DNA of 20,620 nucleotides. It comes from a virus. The stretch is from IMG/VR virus record IMGVR_UViG_3300035698_013859, positions 1 through 20,620 of that record. One strand, written 5' to 3'. Under the pieces are notes generated by a model that saw only the letters and a program-made list of their open reading frames with translations, was not told the origin of the DNA and searched no databases. Both the position numbers and the translations under genes were made by a program. Below, piece by piece: positions 1-6,802 of the stretch (position 1 is its first letter; the number at the start of each line of letters is the position of its first letter).

Positions 1-2
1 GA

Positions 3-122
3 TTAGTAATATACTGGGCTATAGTTTTTATTACAGTTTTCCTTGTTGGATGGGGACTTATGTGGTTTGGTGACAAAGTTAAATCATACGAACAAGAACA
101 ACAAACAGAGGAAGCGGAATGA
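3..122 (+). CDS. C-terminal part of a small membrane protein (5' end outside window)
   Basis: An open frame entering from the left edge encodes at least 39 residues: a hydrophobic, Trp-containing stretch (residues 1-22 of the visible part, typical of one membrane helix) followed by a charged tail rich in Lys, Glu and Gln. The stop overlaps the next start as ATGA. I recognise no family. A short TM protein with a charged tail in a phage could belong to a lysis or membrane-remodelling cluster, but no endolysin is visible to support this. Confidence 0.5.
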   Translation, partial: LVIYWAIVFITVFLVGWGLMWFGDKVKSYEQEQQTEEAE

Positions 123-205
123 ATAAAGGATTAGCAGTAATTTTATCAATAGCATTTGTTATTGGTGTAGCGTGTTTATTAATATTTGTGGCTAAGCCAT
201 ACTAG
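119..205 (+). CDS. 28-residue single-TM peptide, unknown
   Basis: The ATG overlaps the upstream stop in the ATGA arrangement, which suggests translational coupling. The product is almost entirely hydrophobic: residues 5-24 form one probable membrane helix, with Lys3 at the N-terminus and Lys26 near the C-terminus. It is followed directly by a GAGGAG ribosome binding site for the next gene. The length is at the limit of what can be called a gene; support comes from its position in a run of coupled small frames. Function unknown. Confidence 0.45.
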   Translation: MNKGLAVILSIAFVIGVACLLIFVAKPY

Positions 206-218
206 AGGAGATGGAATA

Positions 219-413
219 ATGACAGGTAAAATTTTTTGGACTGAGCTATCTTGGGTTGGGTTTGTATTATTTTTATGTGTATTCTTGCCTTCTGTATATT
301 TTGGTTATAGATTAGGAATTAAAAACTGTGAACTACAGCAGCAGAAAGTTAATGTGTTGCAGGATTATAATATTAAAAATGTAATGGCGAATGAGCCGAT
401 ATTGGGGGAGTGA
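219..413 (+). CDS. 64-residue membrane-anchored small protein, unknown
   Basis: I chose the ATG at 219 because GAGGAG at 205-210 lies 8 nt upstream; an in-frame ATG at 186 has no such site and would extend into the previous gene. Residues about 5-30 form a hydrophobic helix and the remaining 34 are hydrophilic, with Gln and Asn. The outline (N-terminal anchor, short soluble tail) resembles very small inner-membrane spanin-like or accessory phage proteins, but there is no diagnostic motif and no lysis gene nearby. Between the ribosome site and the start there is a two-codon minigene (ATG GAA TAA at 211-219) whose stop overlaps this start. Confidence 0.6.
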   Translation: MTGKIFWTELSWVGFVLFLCVFLPSVYFGYRLGIKNCELQQQKVNVLQDYNIKNVMANEPILGE

Positions 414-414
414 T

Positions 415-528
415 ATGGATGAAGAACAACAATCATTTTTTGCTACACTAAAACAAAACTTAAAAGCAATAGATGGGTATCTTGATATTATCAAAGAAAG
501 GCAAGAGTTGATTAATAACAAGCAATAA
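415..528 (+). CDS. 37-residue acidic/helical small protein, unknown
   Basis: A short frame starts 2 nt after the preceding stop, behind a GGGGGAG stretch (404-410). The product begins with an acidic MDEEQQ segment and looks like one amphipathic helix with alternating charged and aliphatic residues; it has no membrane segment. Spacing and coupling support translation, but length and composition allow no functional call. Confidence 0.45.
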   Translation: MDEEQQSFFATLKQNLKAIDGYLDIIKERQELINNKQ

Positions 529-549
529 TTTTAGATGGAGAATATTATC

Positions 550-954
550 ATGGCAAAAGAGATCAAGAAAGAAACAATCAAACTACTCATCAACGAAATC
601 CTCCCATATTCAAATAATGCTAAAAAGCATGATCTTGAAGGAATAAAGGAGAGCTTCAAGGAACACGGTTATATAGCTCCTGTGTTAGTTGATGAGGATA
701 ATATCATATTAGCTGGCCATGGACGATTAGAAGCCATGAGAGAGCTTAAATATAAAGAGGCTGAGGTTATAAAAATCAGCGGGATGTCAGATGAAAGTAA
801 AAGACGTTATCGGTTGGCAGATAATAGACTTACTGAGTTTGGCGGATATGATTTTGAACTATTGAAGAGGGAATTTTCAAAGGATGAGCTTCTAGGGTTT
901 AATTTTGAATTGGATCAGCTAGGTATAAAAGAAAAAGAGGTGCGTATGGTATGA
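550..954 (+). CDS. ParB/Srx-fold N-terminal domain protein (detached methyltransferase partner)
   Basis: The 134-residue product matches the ParB-like domain normally found at the N-terminus of phage DNA methyltransferases. It has the NAKKHD segment, the LVDEDNIILAGHGRLEAM core (the usual I-aGHgR-ea motif of the fold) and the RYRLADNRLTE segment that follows. In the usual fused protein this domain is followed by a linker and a methylase; here the frame stops just after the linker-like LDQLGIKEKE. I prefer the ATG at 550, with GGAG 9 nt upstream, over the in-frame ATG at 535, which has no ribosome site. The stop overlaps the next start as ATGA, so the two halves may be translated together. Recognition of the domain is confident; its role alone is not known. 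Confidence 0.8.
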   Translation: MAKEIKKETIKLLINEILPYSNNAKKHDLEGIKESFKEHGYIAPVLVDEDNIILAGHGRLEAMRELKYKEAEVIKISGMSDESKRRYRLADNRLTEFGGYDFELLKREFSKDELLGFNFELDQLGIKEKEVRMV

Positions 955-1250
955 AGCCAAATGATGGAAAAAGAGTGCATCCAACTCAAAAACCAGTAGA
1001 TTTAATTTCCCAAATGATTAATTTATGGGCTAAGGAATGTAAATCAATCCTTGACCTCTTTGGTGGTTCAGGCTCAACTCTTATAGCTTGCGAGCAATTA
1101 AATCGTAAGTGCTATATGATGGAACTTGACGAGCATTATTGTCAGGTAATCATAGATAGGTATATAAAGTTTGTTGGAAGTCAGGGTGAGGATGTATGTT
1201 TATTGAAGGATGGAAACAAGATACCTTATAAGGAGGTTATAAATGGCTGA
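951..1250 (+). CDS. C-terminal fragment of a beta-class DNA N6/N4 methyltransferase, catalytic motif missing
   Basis: The 99 residues carry the hallmark C-terminal elements of phage ParB-methylase proteins: HPTQKPVDL near residue 10, the S-adenosylmethionine loop DLFGGSGST (motif I, about residues 35-43), and the CEQLNRKCYMMELDEHYC segment (motif II) with the final helix. In beta-class enzymes the catalytic motif IV (DPPY/NPPY) precedes the target-recognition region and the HPTQKP segment. That entire part, probably 150-200 residues, is absent here and upstream. The product could still bind the cofactor but should not methylate. It overlaps the ParB-domain gene by 4 nt in another frame, and its end overlaps the small terminase gene, so it is kept inside a coupled array. 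It is either decay in progress or a retained remnant with another role. Confidence 0.8.
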   Translation: MKPNDGKRVHPTQKPVDLISQMINLWAKECKSILDLFGGSGSTLIACEQLNRKCYMMELDEHYCQVIIDRYIKFVGSQGEDVCLLKDGNKIPYKEVING

Positions 1251-1668
1251 CAATGGTAATCTATTACATGGTAATCCTGAGACAGAATTTAAAAGCGGTC
1301 GGGAAGCGGTCGAGAAAGGTAAATCAGGAGGAGTAGCAAGCGGCATATCTAAAAGAAAGGCTGGTGAGCTTAGTAGCAAGCTTATTATGGCTGTTAATAT
1401 CTGTACTCAGAAAGCACAGGAAGAAGCTAACAACTGCGCAAAAGAAGCCACAAGTCCAGAAGAAAAAAAGGTATTAAAAGAAGCCGCAAAAGATATAGCG
1501 GAGTTTGGCGTAGATGTTTATGAGCTAATGAAGATCATCAACTCAAAATGCAAGAAAGAGACTAAATTAAAAGCCCTTGAGTTATTATGGGACCGCACAG
1601 AAGGAAAAGCCACTCAAAAATTGATAAATGTCGAGAGAGAATACTCAACAGAAGTAGATTATTTGTAA
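1243..1668 (+). CDS. Terminase small subunit-like protein (KGG-type N-terminus)
   Basis: The 141-residue product begins with the NGNLL... and GKSGGVASGISKRK pattern seen in phage proteins encoded just before the large terminase and commonly annotated as small terminase or KGG DNA-binding proteins. The rest is helical, ending in a KALELLWDRTEGKATQK segment that is also typical. It starts behind a perfect AAGGAGG site and overlaps the methylase fragment by 8 nt. The assumed role is recognition of phage DNA for packaging. The large terminase lies 1.2 kb further on, separated by an apparently independent unit. The functional call rests on position and the N-terminal pattern, so it is moderate. 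Confidence 0.55.
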   Translation: MADNGNLLHGNPETEFKSGREAVEKGKSGGVASGISKRKAGELSSKLIMAVNICTQKAQEEANNCAKEATSPEEKKVLKEAAKDIAEFGVDVYELMKIINSKCKKETKLKALELLWDRTEGKATQKLINVEREYSTEVDYL

Positions 1669-1674
1669 TTTCTC

Positions 1675-1703
1675 TTGACTTTTGTGAAAAGATAATCTAT
1701 AAT
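1675..1703 (+). promoter_or_regulatory. Sigma-70-type promoter for the HTH-lipoprotein-J unit
   Basis: TTGACT (1675-1680) and TATAAT (1698-1703) are separated by exactly 17 bp, and the HTH gene starts 43 nt downstream of the -10 box. Transcription would begin near 1710. This is one of the two best promoter matches in the window, and it starts 7 nt after the small terminase stop. Confidence 0.8.
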
Positions 1704-1715
1704 ATACCTTATAGA
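1696..1715 (+). promoter_or_regulatory. Operator-like dyad over the -10 box
   Basis: Perfect 7-bp inverted repeats TCTATAA (1696-1702) and TTATAGA (1709-1715) are separated by 6 bp. The left arm lies across the -10 box and the right arm covers the expected transcription start. A dimeric HTH repressor bound here would block the promoter; the first gene of the unit is such a protein, so autoregulation is the natural inference. Confidence 0.55.
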
Positions 1716-1745
1716 GTCTGAGTTATCAATGAGAGGATATAGATT

Positions 1746-1940
1746 ATGATAGGAATAGAGCGAAAAATTAGAAAATTACAAAGTATGGGGTTGAGTATAA
1801 TCACTATTGAAAAGAATAGCGGTCTTGGTAATGGCACTATAACAAGAATACTAAGAACTAAAAAATTTAGAAGAACTACTGAGCTGAAGATCAACAGTTT
1901 TTATTTGAGAGTTATTAAAGAATTGACTGAGGAATTATAA
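1746..1940 (+). CDS. Small XRE/Cro-like helix-turn-helix protein
   Basis: The 64-residue basic protein has a clear helix-turn-helix at about residues 16-37: LSIITIEKNSGLGNGTITRI, where LxxxTIEKxSGLxNGTI matches the XRE-family pattern of first helix, turn glycine and recognition helix. It lies directly downstream of a strong promoter with an overlapping dyad and has a GAGAGGA site about 8 nt before its ATG. Its end carries the ribosome site (GAGGAA) of the following lipoprotein gene. The likely role is repressor/autoregulator of this unit. At 64 residues it is about the minimum size for a Cro-like regulator. Confidence 0.7.
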   Translation: MIGIERKIRKLQSMGLSIITIEKNSGLGNGTITRILRTKKFRRTTELKINSFYLRVIKELTEEL

Positions 1941-1942
1941 CT

Positions 1943-2275
1943 ATGAAAAAACTATTATTACTATCAACTATTTGCTTATGTTTAACTAATTGCGCCGTTG
2001 GCAATTGGTATATGTCCGAACTAGAAAAGTATAATCCTAGCAAAAGGCAGCTCGAGCAAATCAAAATAGAATCGCCAGAATATTATGAAATGGTTAAAAA
2101 TGGAGAGTTTAAAATCGGGATGCCAGAAGAATACTTCAAGATAAGCGTTGGAAAACCAAAAAGAATAAACGAGTCTTGCAGTAATAGCGGATGTGTTAAG
2201 CAATATGTTTTATATAATCACTATGTTTATATAAGAGATGGCAAAGTATCTTCTTGGAGCGGCAGAAATGGGTAA
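1943..2275 (+). CDS. Putative lipoprotein with BamE/SmpA-like C-terminal segment
   Basis: The 110-residue product has a classic export signal: MKK, a hydrophobic core (residues 4-14) and a lipobox-like LTNC with the lipidated Cys at position 17. Asn at -1 is slightly off consensus. The mature part contains GEFKIGMPEEYFKISVGKP near the middle, then YVLYNHYVYIRDGKVSSW, which follows the layout of SmpA/BamE-type outer-membrane lipoproteins (GMs...v...lG.P...n...w.Y......y..dGkv). Two further cysteines (ESCSNSGC) could form a disulfide in the periplasm. Its place behind its own promoter and regulator suggests a host-altering (moron) gene rather than a virion protein. Surface exclusion or envelope modification is speculation. 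The signal and lipobox are clear; family membership is moderate. Confidence 0.7.
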   Translation: MKKLLLLSTICLCLTNCAVGNWYMSELEKYNPSKRQLEQIKIESPEYYEMVKNGEFKIGMPEEYFKISVGKPKRINESCSNSGCVKQYVLYNHYVYIRDGKVSSWSGRNG

Positions 2276-2894
2276 TGAAAGTTTATATGAAGTATTAGGT
2301 ATACCAAAAAAGACAAATAATAAGAAGGCAATTAGGAATGCTTATATTTCAAAGTCTAAAACTGATCATTCAGATGCTGGCGGTGAGCCGGAAAAGTTTA
2401 AGTTAGTTGCAAAGGCCTATCAAATCTTAAAGGATGATGAGAATAGGAAGAAATATGATAATGGTGAATCTGTAGATCAGATATTGACCCCAAATAATAA
2501 TAAAGCCTACACTATTTTATCTACAATATTGTGTGGTGTTATAGAAGGTGCAGACCCAACAACTCAAGATATTATTGAATTAGTTGAGCAAAATATAAAT
2601 GTAAATATTGCTGAAATTCAATCCAAAATAGCCAAGGCAGCTAAAGAGCAAAGTAATTATGAAACCTTTCTTAAAAAGGTAAAGAAGAAAAAGAAGAAGA
2701 AGGGCAGCGCCTTTATGATTGATGTTGCAAAAACACAAATAGAAGGAAAGAAAGAAACTATTAGTAAGCTTAAAAGTGAAAAAGAGTCTTATGAAGAAGC
2801 AAAAGAAATAAATCAAAACTATTGCTATGAAGCTGATCCAGTAGTAGCCTCAAATCTTATGTGGTCTTCATTTACTGCAACAGGAGGATTTTAA
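2268..2894 (+). CDS. J-domain protein with HSD in place of HPD, plus coiled-coil tail
   Basis: I start at ATG 2268 (MGNESLYEVLG), with GGAG at 2256-2259 upstream and an 8-nt overlap with the lipoprotein gene; an in-frame ATG at 2238 is possible but less well placed. Residues 6-66 form a J-domain: LYEVLGI, a helix II with AIRNAYISKSK, the loop TDHSDAGG, then FKLVAKAYQILKDDENRKKYD. The signature tripeptide that stimulates Hsp70 ATPase, HPD, reads HSD (residues 34-36). Residues 100-185 are helical, with a lysine-only stretch at about 137-145. The closest general pattern is phage J-proteins encoded near terminases; their proposed role is recruiting host DnaK. Whether this one can do so without the proline is open. 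Confidence 0.75.
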   Translation: MGNESLYEVLGIPKKTNNKKAIRNAYISKSKTDHSDAGGEPEKFKLVAKAYQILKDDENRKKYDNGESVDQILTPNNNKAYTILSTILCGVIEGADPTTQDIIELVEQNINVNIAEIQSKIAKAAKEQSNYETFLKKVKKKKKKKGSAFMIDVAKTQIEGKKETISKLKSEKESYEEAKEINQNYCYEADPVVASNLMWSSFTATGGF

Positions 2895-2906
2895 GGAGTT
2901 TAAACT

Positions 2907-2954
2907 ATGTCTTCGCAATTAGTCCCTATAATGTCTTCACAGTTAGCACCTGTA
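2907..2954 (+). repeat. 24-bp tandem duplication at the terL start
   Basis: Two adjacent 24-bp units (2907-2930 and 2931-2954) match at 19 of 24 positions and encode MSSQLVPI then MSSQLAPV. Each begins with ATG. The ribosome site serves the first; the second lies too far for it without an extended spacer. Confidence 0.75.
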
Positions 2955-4244
2955 TCTGTAAGAAATCTTATAATTCGTAAAGAAGACTATCTACCTCATC
3001 AATACGACTTTTTGACGTGTTGTCATAAAATAAAGGCTCTAGTTAGTGGTTATGGCGGCGGCAAGACCTATGTTTTTATTAAAGAATGCTTAAAGCAGCA
3101 TATCACTAATAGAAGGGACACAGACGGCATGAGTGTGGGCTGGGTGATCTATCCAACCCTTGAGCTTGCCAATGACTTGTTTGTTGATGATTTCAAGGAT
3201 CTGCTCGACAGAAAGAATATACCCTATATTTATAACACCAAATACATGACCTTCAAGACTGTGTATGGCAAAATCAAGATATATACTCTTGAAAAGCCAA
3301 ACAGAATGATCGGGTCCAACTTAACATGGGCCGGAGCCGATGAGTTTGACACATCTCTAGAAAAGAATAGCTCGCAGGCCTATAAAAAGATTATTGCTAG
3401 ACTGCGTGGAAATGACCACGGTGTTCTTTTCATCGTAACCACCCCGGAAGGATTCAAGGCCACTTATAATATCTTTGTTGTTAATGACAATAAAGACAAA
3501 ATGATATTTCACGCAAAGACAACTGACAATCATCATTTGCCAAAAAATTATGTGGAATTACTTTATCAGGAATATGGAGAAAGAGAGATAAAAGCCTATG
3601 TAAATGGTGAATTTACAAATATGAATACTGGTACTGTTTACTATGGATTTGATAGAGAAAAAAATATTGTTGAAGATAACAGCCTTGAAATAGATAAAAA
3701 TCTTCCGGTCAATCTGTTCTTTGACTTTAACGTTTACCCTTTATCTTGCGGGTGGGGGCAGCATAAGAACACTGAGGAAATACGGATAATAGATGAATGT
3801 GTTATGCGTGGCCACTCGAACACATGGGACCTATGCTCTGAATTAAAGAAAATACTTCCAAGGGACATTGACGTTGTGATATACGGTGATGCAAGTGGAA
3901 GCTCGAAAAGTACCAAAAACAACCTATCTGACTATCAAATAATAGACAATGAATTAAGAGATTATTTCAATTCTATAACTTATAAAGTACCGAAATCTAA
4001 TGGAGCGATAAAAGATCGTGTTAATTGTGTAAATGCCAAGCTGCAAAAAATATACTTGAAAATTAATAAACGATGCGTTAAGTTGATAAGAGATTTAGAG
4101 CAGGTTTGTTATACTGAAAAAGGCGATGTTGATGGTAGCAATATTGAACTTACTCATATTTCTGATGCCTTGGGCTATTATGTAAATGCTGAATTTCCCA
4201 TTGTAAGGAGGCTATTAAATAGAGAAGAAACAACACAGGTATAA
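2907..4244 (+). CDS. terL: Terminase large subunit (packaging ATPase-nuclease)
   Basis: The 445-residue protein has both terminase domains. The ATPase part has the Walker A SGYGGGKT (residues 47-54), the Walker B region LTWAGADEFD with the D145-E146 pair, and the coupling motif TTP at 178-180. The RNase H-like nuclease part has the acidic residues expected for metal binding: FFDFN (D273), YGDAS (D328) and HISDA (D420). The length is normal for the family. It pumps DNA into the prohead and makes the terminal cut, working with the portal gene that follows 3 nt downstream. AAGGAG lies 8 nt before ATG 2907. The first 16 residues are an internal duplication with a second ATG at 2931, so a start 24 nt later is also possible. 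Confidence 0.95.
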   Translation: MSSQLVPIMSSQLAPVSVRNLIIRKEDYLPHQYDFLTCCHKIKALVSGYGGGKTYVFIKECLKQHITNRRDTDGMSVGWVIYPTLELANDLFVDDFKDLLDRKNIPYIYNTKYMTFKTVYGKIKIYTLEKPNRMIGSNLTWAGADEFDTSLEKNSSQAYKKIIARLRGNDHGVLFIVTTPEGFKATYNIFVVNDNKDKMIFHAKTTDNHHLPKNYVELLYQEYGEREIKAYVNGEFTNMNTGTVYYGFDREKNIVEDNSLEIDKNLPVNLFFDFNVYPLSCGWGQHKNTEEIRIIDECVMRGHSNTWDLCSELKKILPRDIDVVIYGDASGSSKSTKNNLSDYQIIDNELRDYFNSITYKVPKSNGAIKDRVNCVNAKLQKIYLKINKRCVKLIRDLEQVCYTEKGDVDGSNIELTHISDALGYYVNAEFPIVRRLLNREETTQV

Positions 4245-4247
4245 AAT

Positions 4248-5861
4248 ATGTTTGAAATATTCAGTAGATTTTTTAAAACAAAAAACGGCGATAAAACACA
4301 GTTATATCAGCAGATAGAACACGTTACTTTAATGCCGGTTGAGAGAGAAAGGAATCAATCAGAAGATGCCCGGAGAAAATACGCCACAGAGCTTCTTGAT
4401 ACCTATTATGGTTTTGGGCTGGCTTATCTAAAGGGGCGAATAACATCATCTTTTAAATCACAACTAACAAGAGACTCAATGCTTAACCTTGCTGTTTCTC
4501 TTCCTTTACTTGAGAAGTTTATCCGCACTATATCGAAAGTCTATTCGATAAACCCCACACGTAAATTTTACATTGGCGGCAAGGAAATATTAGCCGAAAA
4601 GCCAAATGAGATCATCGACGATAAAAAATACGTGGTTGATGAAAAGCTATATAATCAGCTAAACAACTTTTACAATGACAATGTAAATGTTTCTATGAAG
4701 GAGGCTGAAAAGCTCACCAATCTGCTTAATACAACAGTATATAAAGTAATAACCGATAGAAACGACCAAATGAAAATTGTCTTTATTCCCAACGACAATG
4801 TCCAAATTTGTGAAGATGTTGAAGATATAACCGCAGCAAGAGACATCGCTTTCATCAAGGACCAATTCACTGATTTGAATAAAACAAATTATAAATCTAC
4901 TCAAGAAGTATGGTCTGCTGAATTTAAGAAAATACCTGATGCAGATAATAATGAAGATGCGGCCGAAATAAATGAGGCTGGTGTAGAAGCTACAAAACTA
5001 TTCGGCAATAACCAAATAGGGTGGGCTTTTGCTCCTTTTGTTGTTTTTAGAGATGCTCAACCAACTGTAAACTTTTGGGATAATAAGAGGGCCAGCTTGA
5101 TTGACTTTATTGGTGCAATCAATATGAGCATAACAGAGTTAAGGTATTTGACAAGATACACTGCCTTCGGTCTGAAATATACTGTAAACCTTAAATCGCC
5201 GCAAGACGGGATAATTGACCCAACTGGAATGTTAAATTATGCTATTTCTAGTTCTGGAGCGCCTAACTCTGAGGGTGATAAAAATTGGGCTGTAGGTGAG
5301 TTCGAAAACAACGGCAAGATCAAAGAATTAATTGAATACATCGTTTTCAATCTAAAAATGGTTTATGACATTTATGACATTAGCCTAGATTCTCTAATAA
5401 GCACAAATTCAGTTAGAAGTGCTGAGAGCAAGGACAAAGACAACGAGAATCTGTTTAGCTATATAAATTCTCAGCGTGAAATATGGAACTTAAACGAACA
5501 GAACCTATTCAAGGTAATGTGCGCCGTCAACAATAGGGATAGCGCTATAAAGATCCCAAAAGATGTTGAGATACAAGTCAACTATGAAGAGTTAGACACA
5601 AACATAAAGACTAATGAGGATTGGCTAGTTGAAATTCAAAACGATATAAGCACCTACATTGATTGGCTTAGTGATTTGAATCCAGATCTTGACAGGGATG
5701 AGCTTATAAAGTTGTTGGCAGACAACAGGGGCATAAACGAGATTAAAGCCGATCTTGATTCTGATGATGACGATGACGATGATAAAAATCCCGATGAAGA
5801 TCCTATAAAAGAAGAAAAAAAGAATATTAACAAAAAAACAGGAAAAGAAGATATTAAATAG
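4248..5861 (+). CDS. Portal protein
   Basis: This 537-residue protein directly follows the large terminase and precedes the Mu gpF-like gene, the canonical position of the portal (the dodecameric DNA gate at the unique head vertex). Its size and layout fit SPP1-type/Phage_portal proteins: helical N-terminal region, a mixed central domain (about residues 130-290) and helical C-terminal clip/crown region. The C-terminus is strikingly acidic: a run of aspartates (DSDDDDDDDK, about residues 503-512) followed by a Glu/Lys-rich tail, probably disordered and perhaps facing the capsid interior or the scaffold. Its ribosome site is weak (only AGG about 10 nt upstream), so coupling to terL translation is likely. 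The call rests on position and size more than on a signature motif. Confidence 0.85.
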   Translation: MFEIFSRFFKTKNGDKTQLYQQIEHVTLMPVERERNQSEDARRKYATELLDTYYGFGLAYLKGRITSSFKSQLTRDSMLNLAVSLPLLEKFIRTISKVYSINPTRKFYIGGKEILAEKPNEIIDDKKYVVDEKLYNQLNNFYNDNVNVSMKEAEKLTNLLNTTVYKVITDRNDQMKIVFIPNDNVQICEDVEDITAARDIAFIKDQFTDLNKTNYKSTQEVWSAEFKKIPDADNNEDAAEINEAGVEATKLFGNNQIGWAFAPFVVFRDAQPTVNFWDNKRASLIDFIGAINMSITELRYLTRYTAFGLKYTVNLKSPQDGIIDPTGMLNYAISSSGAPNSEGDKNWAVGEFENNGKIKELIEYIVFNLKMVYDIYDISLDSLISTNSVRSAESKDKDNENLFSYINSQREIWNLNEQNLFKVMCAVNNRDSAIKIPKDVEIQVNYEELDTNIKTNEDWLVEIQNDISTYIDWLSDLNPDLDRDELIKLLADNRGINEIKADLDSDDDDDDDKNPDEDPIKEEKKNINKKTGKEDIK

Positions 5862-5865
5862 TTAT

Positions 5866-6024
5866 TTGCAAGCATTGGCTTTAACCGCCAACATAATATT
5901 TTTTGCTATATCCTTCAATGCTATATTTAGGCTTATGAAAAATAAGTGGAAATATAAGTATATTTGGATGCAGCTATTCTTGATTATTTTAGTAGGTTTA
6001 AATATGTACTTATGGATCCATTAG
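5866..6024 (+). CDS. Possible hidden two-TM small protein between portal and gpF-like genes (TTG start)
   Basis: A frame with TTG at 5866 would encode 52 residues: hydrophobic segment (about 3-22), a basic, aromatic loop MKNKWKYKYIW, and a second hydrophobic segment (about 36-50). It fills the gap after the portal gene and overlaps the beginning of the gpF-like gene. No convincing ribosome site precedes the TTG, and AT-rich frames often look hydrophobic by chance. An internal ATG at 5935 would give only the second helix. I list it as a candidate only. Confidence 0.25.
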   Translation: MQALALTANIIFFAISFNAIFRLMKNKWKYKYIWMQLFLIILVGLNMYLWIH

Positions 6025-6761
6025 ATAAAAGACGGAAACAAATCAACAAGCTCATTCTTGATATTGAAAAAGTAGCTGATCTCACAAAAAAACAAAGTGA
6101 AAAAATATATAATCAGACTATAGATTTTATAATAAAGAAGAATGATAACGTAACTCCTTATGTATTAACTAGCTTAGTTACTCAGCAAGTCAACAACGAA
6201 TTAAGAAAAATAGTTAAAAGCGTTGATGCTTCCTTTGAAGATATTATCAAAAAAACTCAAAGAAACTTAGCTAGTGGTTACGATATAGAATTATCGCAAG
6301 CAGATCTAACGGCTATTTCAAAATCAAAATCATTTATCATCGATAAGCTATTAACCAACACAAATGTCTTAAATAGTGATATAAAGACAATTCTATACTC
6401 AAACTTGGGTCGTGGAGTTCCAAAACATCAATTAATAAAAAAGCTGAAAGATCTATATCCTGCGTACGCAAGAAATGCCTATACAATTGTTAATACCGGA
6501 ATAGCTAGAGAGTTACAGGACATAAATATAACTAAGTTTGAGCAAGCTGGGTTTAAATATTATATGTATATGGGACCACTTGACAAACTGACCAGAGACA
6601 AGCCTTGTCGTTCGTGGACTGGTAAAGTTTTTACAATGGATGAATTACCAACAGTTTCTGCTACAAGACAATCCCTTTTTAACTGCAGGCATTCGTTGAT
6701 TCCAATTACAAAAAAAGAATACGACTCAAGAGAAAAATTAATTACTTCTGAGGGATTTTAG
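5964..6761 (+). CDS. Minor head protein, Mu gpF-like
   Basis: The C-terminal part carries the Mu gpF signature: YMGPLDKLTRDKPCRSW, then DELP, then FNCRHSLIPI, i.e. the TR..C....G....CRH.l.P pattern with its conserved Cys and His residues. The first 180 residues are helical. Such proteins are incorporated in few copies near the portal and are encoded right after it, as here. The ATG at 5964 gives 265 residues; an in-frame ATG at 6012 gives 249 and would nearly remove the overlap with the small two-TM frame. Neither has a good ribosome site, so the start is uncertain. No fused toxin or protease domain is present. Confidence 0.85.
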   Translation: MDAAILDYFSRFKYVLMDPLDKRRKQINKLILDIEKVADLTKKQSEKIYNQTIDFIIKKNDNVTPYVLTSLVTQQVNNELRKIVKSVDASFEDIIKKTQRNLASGYDIELSQADLTAISKSKSFIIDKLLTNTNVLNSDIKTILYSNLGRGVPKHQLIKKLKDLYPAYARNAYTIVNTGIARELQDINITKFEQAGFKYYMYMGPLDKLTRDKPCRSWTGKVFTMDELPTVSATRQSLFNCRHSLIPITKKEYDSREKLITSEGF

Positions 6762-6802
6762 ATTTAATTGATAAAAATCTAGATGGCTTTATTAATGCTT
6801 TT

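Noticed and set aside
186-218. Upstream in-frame ATG for the 64-residue membrane protein
   Set aside because: It lacks a ribosome site and runs into the 28-residue gene, whereas GAGGAG is well spaced from the ATG at 219.
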